A stretch of DNA of 6,072 nucleotides from CAZFPA01 sp964520975. GTDB lineage: Bacteria > Bacillota > Negativicutes > Selenomonadales > Selenomonadaceae. The DNA lies in assembly GCA_964520975.1 (NCBI GenBank), contig CAZFPA010000102.1, positions 1 through 6,072 on the forward strand, written 5' to 3'. Below the pieces are notes generated by a model, which ran no database searches, was not told the DNA's origin, and saw only the letters and a list, made by a program, of their open reading frames with translations. Below, piece after piece: positions 1 through 5,787 of this stretch (position 1 is the first letter of the stretch; the number at the start of each line of letters is the position of its first letter). A program made the translations under genes and the position numbers.

Positions 1-1610
1 ATCGAATCCACCAGGAAGAGAATCTGAAGAAATCTCTGGAAGAGCAGAAAAAAATCAGCCGGGAACCATTCAAAGATTTGTACGTGGAATACAAATGGAG
101 CGAAGCCATCCTGAAAGATGTGAGCGGCAAGGAATATGTCAATGAACAGGACCCGAAAAATCCGGATGCCAATTTATCTCTGCATGGAGAAAAAGCCTAT
201 GAATTCCTGGTACAGCTCAATGCCATGGATAAAGAGAAATTCAACGGCAAGTTGGAGGGGACAGGTAACTACTACAAAACAAAGATTGCTATTCGTTATG
301 GATCATACGACCATGGTGAAATGCGCATCGACCTCGGAGATCTGGAGCTGCGCAATAAGAAAGCCATAGCACCGGCATTGGAAGAAAGATTTGGGGAATA
401 CGGTCAAAGGTTGCTCAAGGATCCGCATGAGCGCAGCATTTATCTTGGCGTGCATAAAGATGAAGGCATTACCGATGAGCAGCTGGTGGAGGAATGTAAA
501 CAGTCTTTGGCTGAATGCCATAATGAAATGAAAAAATTTGCACAGGAGGAAGCAGCGTATCTTGCCAATCATCCAGAGCTTAAAGCAATCAATGAACGGA
601 ATGCCGATGTAAATCTCTATTACTGCTCAGCCCGGGATCTGGATCAAATCCCGGAAGAACTGATCTTATCCAGACATAAGGCAGCAGATTTCCCGGGGAT
701 TGCCCGTGTAGAAGCTTATCCGGGTGCATATGATAATAAAGCACCAGTCTTTAAATCCCCGGAAGCAGATGGCATAATCATTGAATCTGCATGGATGTAT
801 TCCAAGGAGAATGCCCGTAAATTCCCCTTGCAGCCTGCGATAACCAGGGAAAGCCAGGAAATCTTGCAGAGTCTGGATAAGATTTCGATGAAGATTGAAG
901 ATTACGGTCCGGTCATGGAGCCTTTTTCAGAAGCAAAGGTCACTGAGCTCAAAGGCCATCAGGCAGTACAGTATTTTATCAGCGAGAAAGCCAATGATGT
1001 TTCTGCTGCGCAGACGATGCTGCAGCAAGAAGAAATCTACCGTCAAAATCCGAAAAAGATGACGATTGTTTATGAGGATAAGGTGCTGAAGGAAGTTGCT
1101 TATGAGATTGGCAGCGGAGCATTGAACGAGGCAGTACCAAGCGGCTTTCCGCAGGACGAGGATCCAAAAGTCAATGAAGCAATCCATCGGGCTATCTGTG
1201 TGGATATGAAATACCAGGGGCTTTATGAGAATCGCATGCACGAACTGGTTGATACTGAAACCATCAAATTGCCAGACAAAGAAACTGTGAGGGCCAGGCT
1301 GCAGGAAGAAAAGCCATCCGCACGTTCGATGAACAGCAAACAGTATGCGTACTATGAGACCTTGGCATTGACAGACTTCCAGAACAATACGCAGGAAAAG
1401 CTGATGAAGTCTATGGTACAGGAAATGAGGCAGGATGGCCTGACGAATACCAAGATGATGAACATTGCCAAGAGCAATCCAAAATTCAATCTGGCTTTGC
1501 TGGAGGAAGATAAGAAGAAAGAGACTGTCAAGACAAAGCGGAAACTGCAGCTTGTGGTCAATAATGATCCCAATAAAGAGAAAAGCAGGTCTTCTGGAAT
1601 AGATTATTGA
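1..1610 (+). CDS. Plasmid/ICE polyvalent-type protein with LPD25-like domain (5' partial)
   Basis: The frame is open to the left window edge (first complete codon at base 3), and no start with a ribosome binding site is visible. The first alternative start, TTG at 78, lacks a Shine-Dalgarno sequence, so the gene almost certainly begins upstream. Numbering from codon 78, residues 2-105 resemble the LPD25 domain of 'large polyvalent proteins' of conjugative elements: a YKWSEA start, then NYYKTKIAIRY (64-74), then MRIDLGDLEL (82-91). Before it is a Lys/Glu-rich helical segment. The remaining 400 residues are charged, soluble and mostly helical, with a basic tail (KTKRK at 485-489); I recognise no enzyme motif there. 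No signal peptide or membrane segment is seen. Polyvalent proteins are thought to be carried into the recipient with the element or to protect it; that role is inferred from the family. Stop TGA 1608-1610; a hairpin follows nine bases later. Confidence 0.75.
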   Translation, partial: RIHQEENLKKSLEEQKKISREPFKDLYVEYKWSEAILKDVSGKEYVNEQDPKNPDANLSLHGEKAYEFLVQLNAMDKEKFNGKLEGTGNYYKTKIAIRYGSYDHGEMRIDLGDLELRNKKAIAPALEERFGEYGQRLLKDPHERSIYLGVHKDEGITDEQLVEECKQSLAECHNEMKKFAQEEAAYLANHPELKAINERNADVNLYYCSARDLDQIPEELILSRHKAADFPGIARVEAYPGAYDNKAPVFKSPEADGIIIESAWMYSKENARKFPLQPAITRESQEILQSLDKISMKIEDYGPVMEPFSEAKVTELKGHQAVQYFISEKANDVSAAQTMLQQEEIYRQNPKKMTIVYEDKVLKEVAYEIGSGALNEAVPSGFPQDEDPKVNEAIHRAICVDMKYQGLYENRMHELVDTETIKLPDKETVRARLQEEKPSARSMNSKQYAYYETLALTDFQNNTQEKLMKSMVQEMRQDGLTNTKMMNIAKSNPKFNLALLEEDKKKETVKTKRKLQLVVNNDPNKEKSRSSGIDY

Positions 1611-1615
1611 GGAGC

Positions 1616-1642
1616 GGGAGTGGTCCATAATGGACCACTTTT
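1616..1642 (+). terminator. Hairpin with short T-tract between the two polyvalent-type genes
   Basis: A perfect 9-bp inverted repeat, AGTGGTCCA (1619-1627) and TGGACCACT (1631-1639), has a three-base TAA loop and a run of four T (1639-1642). Three G:U pairs can extend the stem on the 5' side (1616-1618). It starts nine bases after the stop of the upstream gene and ends 19 bases before the next start, just ahead of the ribosome binding site. That fits a partial intrinsic terminator or attenuator controlling readthrough. The T-tract is short and the loop small, so efficiency is uncertain. An alternative is a protein-binding palindrome. Confidence 0.6.
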
Positions 1643-1649
1643 GCATGTT

Positions 1650-1656
1650 GGAGGGG
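1650..1656 (+). promoter_or_regulatory. Ribosome binding site fixing the ATG at 1662
   Basis: GGAGGGG ends five bases before ATG 1662. The frame is open back to GTG 1620, but that codon lies inside the hairpin and lacks a well-spaced site, so ATG 1662 is preferred. Confidence 0.8.
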
Positions 1657-1661
1657 AAACT

Positions 1662-2399
1662 ATGAATATTGAAGAAGCTTTAGAAAATCTTGATCAGCTG
1701 GAAGATGAGAGCATATATCGGGACGATTCCTGCGAATATGCAGAAAATCAGGAAATCATTGCTCATATTGAAGACTTGAAGGAAGAGCTGCATCAGGTCG
1801 GGGATGAAGTCGGTTATGAGGAAGAAATCCCAGGGCTTGCTGGTATTAGCCGTGAAGATATGAAGTCAAATGCACGTATTGAAGAAGTCAAGCGCTCGGC
1901 AGAGCAGCTGCGGGAGCGGGAACAGAAAGCTCAGCAGCAGGATGTCAAAAAAGAAATGGGAGAGGTCATAGCGGCGTCAATCGTAGAAGTTGAGATTTAT
2001 CAACTATCTTCGGATGCCCCATGGCGCTTCCAGGATTTACAGGCTGGGCAGAAGATAGATTTTGATCAGTATGAATCAGTCTGGAAAGGGGCAATCGAGC
2101 AAAAGGGCCAGTCTATCGATGCGCAATTAGAAAATATCTATGAGAAGTTCAATTGCAATCGTCCCAAGGATTTTAAAGGCCATTCCTTGAGTGTCAGTGA
2201 TATCGTAGCCGTGGATCGACAGCTTTATTACTGCAAGGATATAGGCTTTGAGAAGATGAAACTGGTGAAGGGGAAGGAAAACGATGTTCTGGTGGCTGCA
2301 GCACAACAAGAAAAGCAGCGACCGAAGAAAAGGTCCCTGCGGGTGGAATTGAGCAATGGCAAGGGATGTGAAAGAGAGCGGGGGTTAGAAAAGTCATAG
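1662..2399 (+). CDS. YodL-like domain protein with acidic coiled-coil N-terminus
   Basis: A 245-residue protein. Residues 1-60 are very acidic (LENLDQLEDE, EYAENQEIIAHIEDLKEEL). Residues 65-105 are a charged, Gln-rich predicted coiled coil. Residues about 108-200 match the YodL-like domain pattern: VEIYQLSSD (110-118), WRFQDL (121-126), FDQYESVWKG (134-143), LENIYEKFN (156-164), then the best-conserved block, PKDFKGHSLSVSDIV (168-182), and YYCKDIGFEKM (189-199). The C-terminal 35 residues are basic and low-complexity. YodL-like domains occur in plasmid and ICE proteins of Bacillota, often beside LPD domains as here; the biochemical role is unknown. It has no signal peptide, membrane segment or catalytic motif. 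It sits 51 bases after the upstream gene, across a possible attenuator, and likely shares its transcript. Confidence 0.8.
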   Translation: MNIEEALENLDQLEDESIYRDDSCEYAENQEIIAHIEDLKEELHQVGDEVGYEEEIPGLAGISREDMKSNARIEEVKRSAEQLREREQKAQQQDVKKEMGEVIAASIVEVEIYQLSSDAPWRFQDLQAGQKIDFDQYESVWKGAIEQKGQSIDAQLENIYEKFNCNRPKDFKGHSLSVSDIVAVDRQLYYCKDIGFEKMKLVKGKENDVLVAAAQQEKQRPKKRSLRVELSNGKGCERERGLEKS

Positions 2400-2430
2400 C
2401 ATGATGATATCTTGAATAGACAGAAGGTGT

Positions 2431-2458
2431 GCAAGCCATTCGGAGACGGATGGCTTGT
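2431..2458 (+). terminator. Stem-loop after the YodL-like gene, weak terminator candidate
   Basis: GCAAGCCAT (2431-2439) pairs with ATGGCTTGT (2450-2458): eight Watson-Crick pairs plus one G:U, around a ten-base loop that can close slightly further. It begins 31 bases after the upstream stop and before the next promoter, where a terminator is expected. The sequence that follows (ATTAACA) is not a T-tract, so intrinsic termination would be weak. Confidence 0.4.
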
Positions 2459-2490
2459 ATTAACATATACCATATTTGTCCTCGGTCGTA

Positions 2491-2499
2491 TGCTATACT
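2491..2499 (+). promoter_or_regulatory. Extended -10 promoter for the four-gene cassette
   Basis: TGCTATACT is a good extended -10 (TG-n-TATACT, hexamer 2494-2499). No good -35 lies at 16-18 bases: CATATT sits there, while TTGTCC at 2476-2481 is only 12 bases away. Extended -10 promoters can work with poor -35 boxes. Transcription would start near 2506, giving a leader of about 45 bases before ATG 2553. A weak -35 would fit a regulated promoter, possibly controlled by the WYL protein of the operon (inference). Confidence 0.5.
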
Positions 2500-2552
2500 T
2501 CTTTATGACAAGTAATTTAGATGTTGATTCATAGAAGGGCGGTGGCTTTGAC

Positions 2553-3293
2553 ATGAAGAAATTGTTTATAACAGGTTTGGGACAGTTTGGTAAACAGGTT
2601 ATAGATGCGCTGCAGTATACAAATCAATTGAATTGTGACGTTAAATGTTTTATCAATACTTCTATTGATGAAGGTATTGTGAAAAACATGGAGAAAGGTA
2701 CGGTATGGATTATTATAAGTTCATGGATGGATTTACAGACCAGCAGAAACAATCAGAGTACAATCATTCCGGCTTCCGAAAAAGTGATTCTTGTGGCTGT
2801 TCCATCGTCTGACATATCTCAAAAAGAAATTATGCAAGTATATAATCGATTATTACCTATAGAAACACATATGTTGATTCCGTTTGCTGCGCAACGAGCT
2901 TTGGTGACAATTGAGGAGACTGTAAGCTTATTTACTGAATTGTTTGCAGCTAAATGGACGAATGGAATTATCCGGATCGACCTGAATGATGTGCAGGAAT
3001 TGTTGCTCGATAGTAAAGAGCTGTATTTTGGCGAAACCGGAAACACGGATGATGTAAGCGATTATTTCCAGGCTATTTGTTTGGCATGTGTCCGTGCCTT
3101 CCCCTCAAAAAAAATAGCAGGACAAGTTCATGTGTTTGTGTTGCTTGAGGGTGCACAGCTAGATCTGGAGTTGCTCAATCAAGGAATTGAGCAACTTGGT
3201 GATTATTGTGATGATTATTTTGTAACTCTGGGCATATGCGAATCCAATCTAAAAGAGTATCATGCAGTCATTTTTGCCGGAGTAGAAAAATAA
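2553..3293 (+). CDS. Divergent, short FtsZ/tubulin-like protein with degenerate GTP site
   Basis: A 246-residue protein, far shorter than FtsZ (about 350-400). Residues 3-37 read like the FtsZ N-terminal beta-strand and nucleotide loop (KLFITGLGQFG, then VKCFINTS where FtsZ has EYIAVNTD). The tubulin signature GGGTGTG is absent: where FtsZ has MVFVTAGMGGGTGTG, residues 78-87 read VILVAVPSSD, and the segment before it is shortened. From residue 103 similarity returns: IETHMLIP (103-110) for FtsZ VDTLIVIP, then GIIRIDLNDV (138-147) for the T7 loop GLINLDFADV. D143 and D146 match the two catalytic acids, while the T7 Asn is replaced by R141. The FtsZ C-terminal domain follows to the end: GQVHVFVLLEGA (190-201), DDYFVTLGICE (220-230), YHAVIFAGV (236-244). 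It probably cannot bind GTP normally but may contact FtsZ-like subunits. The main alternative is a TrkA-N-type Rossmann start (GLGQFG fits that too), but the C-terminal half argues for FtsZ. First gene of the cassette. Confidence 0.6.
   Translation: MKKLFITGLGQFGKQVIDALQYTNQLNCDVKCFINTSIDEGIVKNMEKGTVWIIISSWMDLQTSRNNQSTIIPASEKVILVAVPSSDISQKEIMQVYNRLLPIETHMLIPFAAQRALVTIEETVSLFTELFAAKWTNGIIRIDLNDVQELLLDSKELYFGETGNTDDVSDYFQAICLACVRAFPSKKIAGQVHVFVLLEGAQLDLELLNQGIEQLGDYCDDYFVTLGICESNLKEYHAVIFAGVEK
3169..3196. repeat. Perfect 11-bp inverted repeat inside the FtsZ-like gene
   Basis: AGTTGCTCAAT (3169-3179) and ATTGAGCAACT (3186-3196) are exact reverse complements around a six-base spacer CAAGGA, with a G:U pair able to extend the stem. 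It lies about 115 bases before the WYL gene start and codes for ELLNQGIEQL. It could be an mRNA hairpin affecting processing between genes 1 and 2, or an operator-like palindrome. No T-tract follows, so it is not a terminator. Confidence 0.6.
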
Positions 3294-3300
3294 GGGAGGA
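3294..3300 (+). promoter_or_regulatory. Ribosome binding site for the GTG-started WYL gene
   Basis: GGGAGGA directly follows the TAA stop of the FtsZ-like gene and sits nine bases before GTG 3310. It supports the non-ATG start and translation within one transcript. Confidence 0.75.
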
Positions 3301-3309
3301 AGTGATTGA

Positions 3310-4332
3310 GTGGAATCGACAAAGGCTAAAATTATTCATATAGCTGAAATACTTCAAGGGACAGACGAATTTTCGCCTTTGACAGCTGTAGAAATTGGCA
3401 GGCGATTAGAACAAGAGTATGGCATTATCGCAGAACGTAAATCCATTTGTCGGGATATTCGTGTACTACGTGATGAATGTAATATGGATATACTGCTTTC
3501 TGCTGACAATAAAAAAGGCTATTTTTTGGCAACGCATACCTTTGAGGATTGGGAATTGAAATTGTTGATGGATGCTGTGATGGATATGCATTTTCTGCCG
3601 AAAAAGGATAGACTTTCTTTGCTCCGAAAATTGCGGGAACAGGCGAGCCGGCAAGCAGGTAAAATGCTTAAGGAGATCACACCGTATATGTTAAGCAGTG
3701 AAAAACGCAATACAGGTGTGAAGCGGGCTATTGATAGAATTTTAGCAGCGATTAGAAACAATCACCAGCTTGAATTCCAATATCAGGACAGGCAGCCGGA
3801 TGGAACGGTGAAATTGCGGAAGGATGGCAGGCTGTACAAGGTAAACCCTTATGCATTGGTTTTTCGGAATAATTTTTATTACTTAGTTAGTAATTATAAT
3901 AAATATCAAAATCTTGGTTTCTATCGTTTGGATCGTATAGGAAAAATCATGGAGACAGCTGATGGTCGAAAGTCAATTATTGATATTTTAGGAAGAGATG
4001 CTGCAAAGAAAATGGCAGAGTTTATTCAGCATTCTGTTTATAACTTTATCGGGGATGAGCTGGAAATAAAAATAGCTTTTCCTGAGTATATGGTAAATGA
4101 TATCATGGATAGCTTTGCAGAGAAGGATCTTCGGATAACTAAGATTTCAGCAGAAAAAGGAAACATATACGGCTATGAAGCATGTATCAAAACGACAAAT
4201 AGTGAGGGACTTTATTATTGGCTATTGCAGAGAGCAGATCATATTAAGGTGTTGGCACCAGAAATTGTTAAGCAGGAGCTGATTCGAAAAATTAAGGCGA
4301 TGCTGATGGTTTATGAAAAAGGGAGGAATTGA
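3310..4332 (+). CDS. HTH-WYL transcriptional regulator
   Basis: A 340-residue cytoplasmic regulator with the usual WYL-family layout and length. Residues 7-74 form a winged helix of the DeoR/HTH_11 type: LTAVEIGRRLEQEYG (24-38) is the first part of the HTH, SICRDIRVLRDE (45-56) the recognition helix, and KKGYFL (68-73) the wing. Residues 78-130 are linker helices. Residues 135-215 are the WYL domain: YKVNPYALVF (176-185), then YYL (190-192) in place of W-Y-L, then FYRLDRIGKI (204-213). Residues 250-340 resemble the WCX C-terminal region. WYL domains bind nucleic acid or nucleotide-like ligands and regulate many defence islands and DNA-damage responses; which ligand acts here is unknown. It is the second gene of the cassette, 16 bases after gene 1 and nearly touching gene 3, so it probably controls its own operon (inference). 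GTG start chosen for its spacing to GGGAGGA. Confidence 0.93.
   Translation: MESTKAKIIHIAEILQGTDEFSPLTAVEIGRRLEQEYGIIAERKSICRDIRVLRDECNMDILLSADNKKGYFLATHTFEDWELKLLMDAVMDMHFLPKKDRLSLLRKLREQASRQAGKMLKEITPYMLSSEKRNTGVKRAIDRILAAIRNNHQLEFQYQDRQPDGTVKLRKDGRLYKVNPYALVFRNNFYYLVSNYNKYQNLGFYRLDRIGKIMETADGRKSIIDILGRDAAKKMAEFIQHSVYNFIGDELEIKIAFPEYMVNDIMDSFAEKDLRITKISAEKGNIYGYEACIKTTNSEGLYYWLLQRADHIKVLAPEIVKQELIRKIKAMLMVYEKGRN
4321..4327 (+). promoter_or_regulatory. Ribosome binding site deciding the ATG at 4335
   Basis: GGGAGGA, inside the last codons of the WYL gene, ends seven bases before ATG 4335. The in-frame TTG at 4329 would leave only one base, so ATG 4335 is the start. The stop of the WYL gene (4330-4332) and this start are two bases apart, suggesting translational coupling. 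Confidence 0.85.
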
Positions 4333-4334
4333 GT

Positions 4335-5078
4335 ATGGCTAATCAAGTAGAGCAGGAGCTTTGTGAGATGTATAAGAAGGTTTTTGACGAAAACAAAGAT
4401 ATTTGTGATCGATGCCGAGGGGAAAATATTTATCTTTCTAAGCCACTTAGTGCATGGCTGGTAGGGGATGATTTTTGTAATCCTCCAGGGCAAAAACCAA
4501 GAATTTTATTCGTTGGCAAAAATGCCATTGGGAATGGTCTAGGGGAGGACTACGGCAATTTTTGGCAGGTTTTTGAGGGCACAAGAGAGCATTTGTGGAA
4601 TAAAAGATCGGCTTTTTGGCGTTATACCTGTGGAATCGTCCTTAAAATTTTTGGCGATGACAGTGCAGAACATATTGCAATGACAAATTTCATAAAATGT
4701 AATGAAGCCGAAAAGTCAAAAAAATATGCCGATACAAGCAGTCCTTCGATGAAGGAGAATTGTATCGGTGGATTAAAGATGTTGCGTAAAGAGATAGAAA
4801 TCATCCGACCCAACATCCTGATTTTTTATACTGGGAAATATTATGATGACTATATAAAGAACAATGGGGTCATATTTGATGAATTTACAGTAAACATCAA
4901 CGAAAAGAAGAAAATAGGTAAGAAGAATATGGCTTGGTTGGCAGGAGAAGGATGGATAAGAGGACAGAGAATCGATGTGCTGCGCGTGTGGCATCCGCAG
5001 ACGATGAAGCGATGTGACTATATAAGTGCTATTTGCGAATGGATACGCTCTTGTAATCAGTCAAGATCGATTTATTAA
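4335..5078 (+). CDS. Divergent uracil-DNA-glycosylase-fold protein
   Basis: A 247-residue soluble protein. Motifs appear in the order and spacing of the uracil-DNA glycosylase superfamily. ILFVGKNAIGNG (57-68) sits where UDGs have the catalytic motif 1; GKNA recalls the GINPG/GMNPG of MUG/SMUG enzymes, with N63 in the catalytic Asn place. AMTNFIKC (115-122) resembles the ITNLVKC strand of family 4/5 enzymes. IEIIRPNILIFYTGKYYDDYI (154-174) is the 'L-x-P-x-hhhhhG' strand and helix. LRVWHPQ (216-222) corresponds to the DNA-intercalating motif with its HPS histidine. A CxxC (C24, C27) lies near the N-terminus; a full 4Fe-4S cysteine set is not evident. The family removes uracil or other modified bases from DNA, so this protein may recognise an unusual base, but activity is unproven because motif 1 is atypical. 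Third gene of the cassette, almost fused to the WYL gene. Confidence 0.65.
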   Translation: MANQVEQELCEMYKKVFDENKDICDRCRGENIYLSKPLSAWLVGDDFCNPPGQKPRILFVGKNAIGNGLGEDYGNFWQVFEGTREHLWNKRSAFWRYTCGIVLKIFGDDSAEHIAMTNFIKCNEAEKSKKYADTSSPSMKENCIGGLKMLRKEIEIIRPNILIFYTGKYYDDYIKNNGVIFDEFTVNINEKKKIGKKNMAWLAGEGWIRGQRIDVLRVWHPQTMKRCDYISAICEWIRSCNQSRSIY

Positions 5079-5092
5079 AAAACATACTCAAT

Positions 5093-5097
5093 GGAGG
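5093..5097 (+). promoter_or_regulatory. Ribosome binding site deciding the lipoprotein start
   Basis: GGAGG ends 11 bases before ATG 5109. An in-frame ATG at 5091 overlaps this site, has no site of its own, and would add six polar residues before the signal peptide, so 5109 is the better start. Confidence 0.65.
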
Positions 5098-5108
5098 CGA
5101 ATAGCAAA

Positions 5109-5696
5109 ATGAAGAGGAACGCTATGCTGATAACGTGTTTATTGCTGATATTGATGATGTCAGTTATTAGCGGATGTTTTGGCGGAGAAAATGTGGGTCA
5201 GGGTGATTTAGCTGAACCAAATAAACAAAGTGAGGCGGTAACCGCTAATGATAAGCATGAGAACATACAGTACTCAGACAAGCATTCCATTATATGTCAT
5301 GATGAAAAATATTATTTCGATGGTGATCAAAATAAACTGGTTATATTTTACACAAACTATGCATGTTCCTATCTGGGACTAAAATCAATTAAAAAAGATT
5401 GGGATCGCGGGGATCGTAAGGAATTTCGTTATGCGGTGACGATTGGTTCTTATCGGAAGGATACAGACACTACGACAGAAAAATTATTTTATATTATGAT
5501 GAAAAGTCCGGGCTATAGAGGAGGCGCGGTTCCGGAATTTGTACAGTATTCTACGGATAAGCATAAATGGACAACTATTTCAGCCGATAATCCAGAACAA
5601 ACGGCCATCTGTATTTATGCAGCTGGCAAAGAAATTGCGGAGCGAGAGCATTTAGAAAACATTATCAAATTGTTTAGAGCTGATGAGAAAAAATAG
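5109..5696 (+). CDS. Small lipoprotein of unknown function
   Basis: A 195-residue protein with a lipoprotein signal peptide: basic MKRN, hydrophobic core at residues 6-19, lipobox VISGC (19-23) with Cys23 as the lipidated residue. Residues 24-55 are a polar linker. The rest is a predicted mixed alpha/beta domain with aromatic strands: KYYF (67-70), KLVIFYTNYACSYLG (76-90), FRYAVTIGSY (106-115), KLFYIMMKSPGYRGG (125-139), AICIYAAGKEIAE (166-178), and a short C-terminal helix. I recognise no family. It should sit at the membrane facing outward or the periplasm. It starts 30 bases after the UDG-fold gene on the same strand with no visible terminator between, so it is likely the last gene of the operon, though it could be an independent neighbour. 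Its role with the three cytoplasmic proteins is unclear; immunity, surface exclusion and envelope-stress roles are all possible. Confidence 0.75.
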   Translation: MKRNAMLITCLLLILMMSVISGCFGGENVGQGDLAEPNKQSEAVTANDKHENIQYSDKHSIICHDEKYYFDGDQNKLVIFYTNYACSYLGLKSIKKDWDRGDRKEFRYAVTIGSYRKDTDTTTEKLFYIMMKSPGYRGGAVPEFVQYSTDKHKWTTISADNPEQTAICIYAAGKEIAEREHLENIIKLFRADEKK

Positions 5697-5714
5697 ACAT
5701 AGCGAGATTGTATT

Positions 5715-5747
5715 ATTTTAAAGGGGAGTAGGGATTGTATTTAAAAT
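5715..5747. repeat. AT-rich inverted repeat in the junction after the cassette
   Basis: ATTTTAAA (5715-5722) and TTTAAAAT (5740-5747) are perfect reverse complements around 17 G-rich bases (GGGGAGTAGGGATTGTA). The stem is all A/T, so as RNA it is weak. It lies in the 66-base gap between the lipoprotein stop and the convergent gene's stop. Possibly a recombination or insertion scar; nothing else is seen in the gap. Confidence 0.35.
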
Positions 5748-5759
5748 GAAATATGAGCT

Positions 5760-5787
5760 GATTTATAGTGCCCATCCCTGATAAATC
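5760..5787. repeat. 7-bp inverted repeat at the 3' end of the minus-strand gene
   Basis: GATTTAT (5760-5766) and ATAAATC (5781-5787) are exact reverse complements around a 14-base spacer. The repeat spans the minus-strand stop codon. It lacks a GC-rich stem and a clear T-tract, so I would not call it a terminator. Confidence 0.3.

Noticed and set aside
927..1646. Long minus-strand open frame (239 codons) opposite the first gene
   Set aside because: It is a shadow: the plus-strand frame is open far longer with convincing protein character, while the minus-strand product is an implausible run of Cys, His, Phe and Leu without a ribosome binding site.
2548..2572. Consensus -35-like TTGACA at 2548-2553 with TATAAC at 2567-2572
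   Set aside because: The spacer is only 13 bases and the elements overlap the start and first codons of the FtsZ-like gene, so it is unlikely to be that gene's promoter.
2553..2600. TrkA/KtrA-like Rossmann nucleotide-binding start (GLGQFG)
   Set aside because: The glycine motif fits, but the acidic residue expected after the second strand is not clear and the C-terminal half matches FtsZ rather than a TrkA-C domain; kept as the main alternative.
4404..4415. CxxC at residues 24-27 of the UDG-fold protein as an iron-sulfur site
   Set aside because: Family 4 enzymes need four suitably spaced cysteines; the other cysteines here do not form a convincing set.
5746..5781. Short plus-strand frame of 11 codons starting at ATG 5746
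   Set aside because: The G-rich tract upstream is about 17 bases away, the product is only 11 residues and it runs into the stop of the convergent gene; noted only as a possible remnant.
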